Source: Homoserinibacter gongjuensis
Lineage (GTDB): Bacteria; Actinomycetota; Actinomycetes; Actinomycetales; Microbacteriaceae
Assembly: GCF_030161875.1 (NCBI RefSeq)
Contig: NZ_BSVA01000001.1
Location: 1 to 64,000 of the forward strand
Direction of reading: 5' to 3'
Length of the DNA stretch: 64,000 nt
Below are positions 59,131 to 64,000 of this stretch, one piece after another. A program made the position numbers and the translations under genes. The stretch's first letter is position 1, and each line of letters starts with the position of its first letter. A model generated the notes under the pieces. It did no database searches, had not been told where the DNA came from, and worked only from the letters and a program-made list of their open reading frames with translations.

Positions 59131-61799
59131 CCCGCTCCCGGGTCGGCACCCCCGGTCTGCTGCTGCGTCACACCTCGACGGGAATCACCGGCTCGTTGCT
59201 CGTGGCGCTGCTCGTCGCGATCGCCGTCTTCGCCACCACGGTGGCGCCGCGCGCGCTCGTGACGCTCGGCACCGACGAGCTGCAGCACCGGCTCGGCGAG
59301 CTCTCCTCCCTGCGCGACATCACCGGGCTCGGGCGCATCGGTCTCGTCGGCGGGCTCGCCGATCCCACCGCCGAGGAGCTGCTCGGCCCGACCGACCACG
59401 CCATCCAGCAGTCGGCGTCGCTGCTGCGTCCGCCCCTCGGCGAGCTCGCGGGAACGCCGCGCTGGGTCGCCCGCACGGCGCAACAGGATGCCGTGCTGCC
59501 CGAGGGCGCGCCGGCCGCGCGCGTGCGCCTCAAGCTCGCCGTCGACCTCGCGTGGGGCGACGGCATCCGCATCGTCTCCGGCGACGCGCCGAGCGCCTGG
59601 GCCGGGTCCGACGACGGCACGGTCGACGCCCCGCTCGACATCGCGATCTCGCAGGCCACGGGCGAGGCGATGGGCGTGACCGAGGGCGCCCTGCTCCGCT
59701 ACGGGGCGCTGACCCTGCGCGTCGCGGGCGTTTACGCCCCCACCGATCCGCAGGATGCCTACTGGGCGCACGCGCCGGATCTCGCCGAACCCTCGGTGAG
59801 CGCCCCCGACGGCGTCGTGCCGACCGTCACGACCTCGGCCTACATCTCCCCCGACTCGGCGCCCGGGCTCCTCAACACCTTCGCGGCGGGCGCGCTCTCG
59901 GCCTGGATCCCCATCGACGCGTCGACGATCACCTACGGCGACGCGGCCGAGATCGCCACCCAGACGCGCACCCGCACGGCCACGAACTTCACGCTGCCCG
60001 CTGCGGGAGAGCTGCGCTTCTCGAGTCGGTTCGCGGATGCCATCGACCAGACGGCCGCGCGGGTCGTCGCGGCCTCCGCTCTGCTGGCGCTCGCCCTCTC
60101 GGGCCTGCTCGGGGTGCTGCTGGCCGTCGTGACCCTCGGCATCGGCGCGATCGTGGAGCGACGCCGCGCCGCGCTCGTGCTCATCGGGGCGCGCGGGGCG
60201 AGCGGCCTGCAGCTTCGCGGCGCCATGGCGCTCGAAGGGCTGATCGTGGCGCTCCCTGCCGCGATCCTGGGTGCCGCCGCGGCCGTCGTGCTCGTGCCCG
60301 AACCCGTCGACGCGAGCGCGTGGGTGCTGCCCGTGCTCGTCGCCGCCTCGGTGCCCCTCGTCTTCGCCGTGCGTGCCGGCCCCCACGACGTGCGTGCCCG
60401 ACGCCGCGACCTGCGCTCGCGCGGCGGGCGGGTGCGCGTGATCGCCGAAGCCCTGCTCGTGGGTGCGGCCGCCCTCGCCCTGTTCCTGCTCTCGCGTCGC
60501 GGGCTCGCCGCCTCGGCCAGCGCCGTGGGGATCGATCCGCTGCTCGCGCTCACCCCCGTGCTGCTGGCGGCAGCCGTGTGCGCACTCGCGCTGCGGCTCT
60601 ATCCGCTGCCGCTGCGTCTCGTGCTCGACCGGGTGCGCGGTGGCGACAGCGCGGTCGGGCTGGTCGGAGCGGCGCGTGCCGTGCGCGCCCCCGTGCACGG
60701 GCCCACGGCATCCTTCGCCCTCGTGCTCGGGGTGACGGTCGTGGTGTTCTCGTCGGTGCTCGGCACGACGCTGAGCGTCGGCGTGACCCGCGCCGCTACC
60801 GCCGAGGCCGGGGCCGACATCAAGGTGCGCGCGGTCGAGATCGCGCCCGACACGCTCGCCACCATCGCCGGGCTGGACGGGGTTCGGGCCGCTGCCGCGC
60901 TCACCCGCATCCCGGGCGCGCAACTCGATGACGACGGAGGCACCAGCGGCGTGACGCTCGTGCTCACCGACACGGCGGCGCTGCACGCCATGCATCCCGA
61001 ACTGCCGCAGCTCGACGCGCGCGACGGCGGGCGCATCCCCGTCGCGGTCTCGGATGACCTGCCGCTCATCGGCGATGACGCCCGGCTCGGCAGCGCCGAG
61101 GTGGTCGTCCAGCACCGGCGCGCGCCGCGGAGCCTGCCGGGTGTCACGCGCGACTGGGTGCTCGCCGACAGCCGGTTCGCCTCCGAGCTCGGGCGCGAGG
61201 GCATCGTGGCGGACCTGCTGCTGATCGCCGTGGACGACGCGGATGCCGTCGACCGCATCGCGGCGAGCGCCGAGCGCACCGTGATCGACGCGCTCAGCGA
61301 GCAGGGCCGCGCGACGGTCACCGTGACGACCGCGCGGGGTGTGCTCGATGACGCGCGCTCCTCCCCTGTCATCGCGGGGATCGAGGGTGCGCTGCCGATC
61401 GCCGCCGGCGCCGCTCTGCTGCTGACGCTGCTCGCACTCGCACTCGCGACCCTCGCGGCGGGCGCGGCACGCAGTCACCTCGTGGGCGTGCTGCGCGTCA
61501 TCGGCGCCGACCGACGGCAGCAGCGCGGCATCCTCGTGTGGGAATCCGCCCCGGTCGTGATCGTCTCGATCCTCGTGGGGGTGGGGCTCGGGCTCGCCTT
61601 GCCGTTCGTCGTGACCTCGGCGGTCGATCTGAGCGCCTTCGTGGGAGGCGACGTCGCGCCCTCCCCCGTCATCGACCCGCTGACGGTCGTGCTCGCGGTG
61701 TGCGCCGTGCTCGTCACCGCCGTCGTCGCGGGCGCGACCGCCCTCGCACTCGGACGCCGCCTCACCCCCGCGGTCACCCTCAAGATGGGAGAGAGATGA
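59127..61799 (+). CDS. ABC exporter permease B, module 2
   Basis: Intact permease of 890 residues with two external domains: one after the first helix (to ~300) and a second (~560-755, VRAVEIAPDTLATIAGLDGV onward) that is missing in module 1. The FtsX-like C-terminal block has SHLVGVLRVIGADRRQQRGI. This is the largest unbroken gene of the module and shows what the full-length architecture should be. ATGA overlaps tie it to permease A and ATPase 1. The cargo is unknown. Confidence 0.9.
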   Translation: MTRSRVGTPGLLLRHTSTGITGSLLVALLVAIAVFATTVAPRALVTLGTDELQHRLGELSSLRDITGLGRIGLVGGLADPTAEELLGPTDHAIQQSASLLRPPLGELAGTPRWVARTAQQDAVLPEGAPAARVRLKLAVDLAWGDGIRIVSGDAPSAWAGSDDGTVDAPLDIAISQATGEAMGVTEGALLRYGALTLRVAGVYAPTDPQDAYWAHAPDLAEPSVSAPDGVVPTVTTSAYISPDSAPGLLNTFAAGALSAWIPIDASTITYGDAAEIATQTRTRTATNFTLPAAGELRFSSRFADAIDQTAARVVAASALLALALSGLLGVLLAVVTLGIGAIVERRRAALVLIGARGASGLQLRGAMALEGLIVALPAAILGAAAAVVLVPEPVDASAWVLPVLVAASVPLVFAVRAGPHDVRARRRDLRSRGGRVRVIAEALLVGAAALALFLLSRRGLAASASAVGIDPLLALTPVLLAAAVCALALRLYPLPLRLVLDRVRGGDSAVGLVGAARAVRAPVHGPTASFALVLGVTVVVFSSVLGTTLSVGVTRAATAEAGADIKVRAVEIAPDTLATIAGLDGVRAAAALTRIPGAQLDDDGGTSGVTLVLTDTAALHAMHPELPQLDARDGGRIPVAVSDDLPLIGDDARLGSAEVVVQHRRAPRSLPGVTRDWVLADSRFASELGREGIVADLLLIAVDDADAVDRIAASAERTVIDALSEQGRATVTVTTARGVLDDARSSPVIAGIEGALPIAAGAALLLTLLALALATLAAGAARSHLVGVLRVIGADRRQQRGILVWESAPVVIVSILVGVGLGLALPFVVTSAVDLSAFVGGDVAPSPVIDPLTVVLAVCAVLVTAVVAGATALALGRRLTPAVTLKMGER

Positions 61800-62677
61800 G
61801 TCCCCACATCCGCTGCACCGACCTCGTGCGCATCTTCTCGGCCGAAGGGGTCGAGGTGCAGGCCCTGCAGGGGCTCACCCTCGCCATCGAACGCGGCGAG
61901 CTCACGGCGATCATCGGCGCATCGGGCTCGGGCAAGTCGACGCTGCTGTCGATCCTCTCGGGCCTCGACGTGCCGACGGCGGGGCGCGCGGAGGTGGCCG
62001 GTCACGACCTGCTCGCGATGACCGCACGGGAACGCACCCGCTACCGCCGGCACACGGTCGGCTTCGTCTGGCAGCAGACCTCCCGCAACCTGCTGCCGTA
62101 TCTCACGGCCGTCGAGAACATCGCCACGGCGCTGTCGGTGTCGCACACCCCGCGCCGCACCCGCCGGTCGCGGGCCACCGAGCTACTCGAGCTCATGGAC
62201 ATCGCGAACCTCGCCGACCGGCGGCCCGCGCAGATGTCGGGCGGTCAGCAGCAACGCGTGGCGATCGCGGTCGCCCTGGCCAACTCGCCCGAGGTGATCT
62301 TCGCCGACGAGCCGACCGGCGAACTCGACGAGCACAACTCGCAGCTCGTGTTCGACGCGCTGCGCACCGTCAACGTCGAGCTCGGCACGACGGTGCTCAT
62401 CGTCACCCACGACCAGGCCGTCTCGGCGCAGGTGCGGCGCACGCTGCAGATCCGCGACGGGCGCATGTCGACCGAGGTGCATCGCAGCACGCGCACCGAC
62501 GAGCACGGTAACGAGAGCACCCACGCCGAGGAGTACGCCGTGCTCGATCGCGTCGGCCGCTTGCAGCTGCCCGAGGAGTACCTACGGGCGCTGGCACTGC
62601 GCGACCTCGTGCGGCTCGAGCTCGAACCCGACCACGTCGAGGTGCACCCGACCGCCCTCCGAAAGGACACGGCATGA
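61796..62677 (+). CDS. ABC exporter ATPase 1, module 2, with C-terminal AbrB-like domain
   Basis: Intact 293-residue paralogue of the module 1 protein. Walker [10 protein letters not shown], signature [17 protein letters not shown], Walker [13 protein letters not shown], switch VTHDQ. Residues 245-285 carry [20 protein letters not shown] and RDLVRLELEPDHVEVHP, an AbrB/MazE-like sequence joined to the ATPase by a charged linker (THRSTRTDEHGN-like, about residues 225-244). Since this gene has no frame break, the extension is real and not a frameshift product. Its conservation between both modules suggests it matters for function. Confidence 0.92.
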   Translation: MSPHIRCTDLVRIFSAEGVEVQALQGLTLAIERGELTAIIGASGSGKSTLLSILSGLDVPTAGRAEVAGHDLLAMTARERTRYRRHTVGFVWQQTSRNLLPYLTAVENIATALSVSHTPRRTRRSRATELLELMDIANLADRRPAQMSGGQQQRVAIAVALANSPEVIFADEPTGELDEHNSQLVFDALRTVNVELGTTVLIVTHDQAVSAQVRRTLQIRDGRMSTEVHRSTRTDEHGNESTHAEEYAVLDRVGRLQLPEEYLRALALRDLVRLELEPDHVEVHPTALRKDTA

Positions 62678-63399
62678 GCGAGCAGATCGTGGCGCGCGCC
62701 GAGCGACTGCGCCGCAGCTACGGGCACGGCCCCGCCGAGGTGCACGCCCTGCTGGATGTCTCGGTGCAGTTGCGGGCGGGCGAGCTCGTGGTGCTGCGCG
62801 GCCCGTCCGGCGCGGGCAAGACGACGCTGCTCAACCTGCTGGGCGGTCTCGACAAGGCGGATGCCGGCGAAGTGTGGGTGGGCGAGCTCGAGTTGGGTGC
62901 CGCGAGCGAAGACGAACTCGTCGAGCTGCGTCGCCACGAGCTCGGCTACATCTTCCAGACCTTCGCCCTGCTGCCGGTGCTCTCCGCGAGCGAGAACATC
63001 GAGCTGCCGATGCGGCTGCGCGGCGTGCCGATCGCCGAGCGCCGTGAGCGCACGCGTGAGCTGCTCGCGACCGTGGGCCTCGCCGACCACGCCGAGCAGC
63101 GTCCCGGCGAGCTCTCCGGCGGCCAGCAGCAGCGCCTCGGCATCGCCCGCTCCCTCGCCAACGAGCCGCGCCTGCTCATCGCCGATGAGCCCACCGGTCA
63201 GCTCGACTCCGCGAACGCCGAGGCCATGATGAGCCTCATCGCCTCACTCGTGCACGAGCGCGGTGTCGCCGTGATCGTCTCCACTCACGACCCGCGCATG
63301 GCCGAGCACGCCGACCGCATCATCGACCTGCGCGACGGCCAGCTCGTGCCGCCGAAGCCGGGCAGGCACCTCAGCGCGCCACCACGTGCGGACGGATGA
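62674..63399 (+). CDS. ABC exporter ATPase 2, module 2
   Basis: Second ATPase of module 2, 241 residues. Walker [17 protein letters not shown], signature [17 protein letters not shown], Walker [13 protein letters not shown], switch STHDPRM. The start overlaps the ATPase 1 stop (ATGA). The last ~15 residues run past the stop of the converging doc gene by 29 bp; a normal end may be slightly shorter, but no clear frame error is visible. Confidence 0.9.
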   Translation: MSEQIVARAERLRRSYGHGPAEVHALLDVSVQLRAGELVVLRGPSGAGKTTLLNLLGGLDKADAGEVWVGELELGAASEDELVELRRHELGYIFQTFALLPVLSASENIELPMRLRGVPIAERRERTRELLATVGLADHAEQRPGELSGGQQQRLGIARSLANEPRLLIADEPTGQLDSANAEAMMSLIASLVHERGVAVIVSTHDPRMAEHADRIIDLRDGQLVPPKPGRHLSAPPRADG

Positions 63400-63739
63400 T
63401 GTCGGCCGCCGCCTGAAGATCGAGCTCGCCGCCCGCTACCCCGAGCACGAGATCGAACGCGGTGTCTTCTGGCATGACGACCCTCAGGCCGTTGAGCGAC
63501 AAGAACGCGAGAGTCATGAACCATGCGAAGCGCTTGTTGCCGTCGAACAGGGCGTGGTTGCTGGCGATGGAGTGCATGAGCGCTGCAGCCTTGAGTTCGA
63601 TGGTCGCGTAGGCGTCTTGGCCGAAGGCGCTGGCAGCCGGACGAGCGAGCGCCGAGAACAGCAGCCCCTCATCCCGGATGTGCACGCCGAGCCGCTCGGC
63701 GGCGGCGAGCGCCTGCTCGGGCTCGAGGTACTGGATCAC
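63371..63739 (-). CDS. doc: Doc-type toxin (Fic fold)
   Basis: Protein of 122 residues with the Doc version of the Fic motif, HALFDGNKR at residues 62-70, including catalytic H62 and the G-N-K-R phosphate loop. Doc of phage P1 phosphorylates elongation factor Tu and stops translation. The N-terminal QYLEPEQALAAAERLGVHIRDEGLLFSAL and the following ALARPAASAFG are typical of death-on-curing proteins. It overlaps its antitoxin by ATGA. Confidence 0.92.
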   Translation of the reverse strand: MIQYLEPEQALAAAERLGVHIRDEGLLFSALARPAASAFGQDAYATIELKAAALMHSIASNHALFDGNKRFAWFMTLAFLSLNGLRVVMPEDTAFDLVLGVAGGELDLQAAADIIRPHVVAR

Positions 63740-63942
63740 GCGTCTTCGAGGCGCCGGATGAGCCCCGCGTAGTCGCGGCTCGTCTCGTCGATGCTGGCCA
63801 GCACCGCTTCCGTCTTACGTTCCCGCATGAGGTACTCCTCCACCGCCCGCACGACGAGGGCCTGCTTGGAGGCATGCCGCTCCTCAGCAAGTCGATCGAG
63901 ACGCTTGTCGAGATCGGTGGAGAACCGCACGGTCATGGCCAT
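63736..63942 (-). CDS. Ribbon-helix-helix antitoxin of the Doc module
   Basis: Protein of 68 residues, MTVRFSTDLDKRLDRLAEER followed by SKQALVVRAVEEYLMRE, the ribbon-helix-helix (CopG/Arc-like) DNA-binding fold, with a C-terminal helix (ASIDETSRDYAGLIRRLEDA) that probably masks the toxin. It is not a Phd-type antitoxin, so this is an RHH-Doc pairing. ATG 63942 or the in-frame ATG 63936 could start it. A perfect palindrome lies just upstream. Confidence 0.9.
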   Translation of the reverse strand: MAMTVRFSTDLDKRLDRLAEERHASKQALVVRAVEEYLMRERKTEAVLASIDETSRDYAGLIRRLEDA

Positions 63943-63950
63943 GTGCAGGA

Positions 63951-63969
63951 TGATACCACTCTGGTATCA
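63951..63969. promoter_or_regulatory. Palindromic operator of the antitoxin-doc operon
   Basis: TGATACCACTCTGGTATCA is a perfect 8-bp inverted repeat with a CTC centre, 8 bp upstream of the antitoxin start. TATCAT on the minus strand lies in it and can serve as the -10 box, so binding of the ribbon-helix-helix protein would autorepress the operon. The remaining bases to 64000 show nothing else. Confidence 0.85.
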
Positions 63970-64000
63970 CTTTGCGGGGGTGGGCGCTGGGGGCTACGCC

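Noticed and set aside
58785-61478. Open frame of 897 codons on the minus strand across permease B of module 2
   Set aside because: Antisense of an intact FtsX-like permease; the candidate is an Arg/Glu/His low-complexity translation.

Overview
The window is high-GC DNA from an actinobacterium, most likely a member of the Microbacteriaceae. The evidence is a C50-carotenoid operon (idi-crtE-crtB-crtI-crtYe-crtYf-crtEb), the gene order obg-proB-proA-nadD-rsfS, a translational T-box in front of ileS, a DtxR-type iron box, many GTG starts, ATGA-type start/stop overlaps, and a dispersed palindromic repeat that I associate from memory with this family. The exact genus cannot be fixed from the sequence.

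Layout. 1-4.1 kb: end of an acyltransferase, an unknown membrane-anchored protein, a uracil permease and a MarR-type regulator. 4.1-12.3 kb: the carotenoid operon read away from that regulator, followed by an MMPL transporter and a UV-dimer glycosylase; a TetR gene converges on them. 13-21.6 kb, minus strand: tRNA-Ala, rsfS, a Pro/Ala-rich tail-anchored protein, nadD, a small membrane protein, proA, proB, obg, rpmA and rplU. 21.7-33 kb: DUF4031, rne, a VKOR/DsbA-like oxidative-folding pair, then the minus-strand cluster ileS-folC-DUF4233-ndk-phosphatase behind a T-box leader. 33-41.6 kb: a GntR/DUF1648 pair, valS, a GNAT protein, a methyltransferase and a peptidyl-dipeptidase. 41.7-46.6 kb: a siderophore uptake operon under an iron box. 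47.8-63.4 kb: two copies of a four-gene ABC exporter module (two large FtsX-like permeases and two ATPases) separated by a BenE-type transporter. 63.4-64 kb: a Doc toxin with a ribbon-helix-helix antitoxin and a palindromic operator.

Most notable observations. (i) The first ATPase of both exporter modules ends in a segment that reads like an AbrB/MazE swapped-hairpin domain, a fusion I do not know from described ABC systems. (ii) A ~42-bp palindromic repeat occurs at five loci, once in frame inside valS and once inside the ileS T-box leader. (iii) Three genes with GTG starts have a -10-like hexamer exactly 6 nt before the start, which suggests leaderless mRNAs.

Caution on sequence quality. 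More than 30 reading-frame breaks are present in otherwise well-conserved genes, including rplU, ileS and valS. In every case checked, adding one base restores the frame, usually in a run of G or C. This looks like systematic homopolymer undercalling in the assembly, not gene decay. Broken genes are therefore annotated as single coding regions with the shift position noted.
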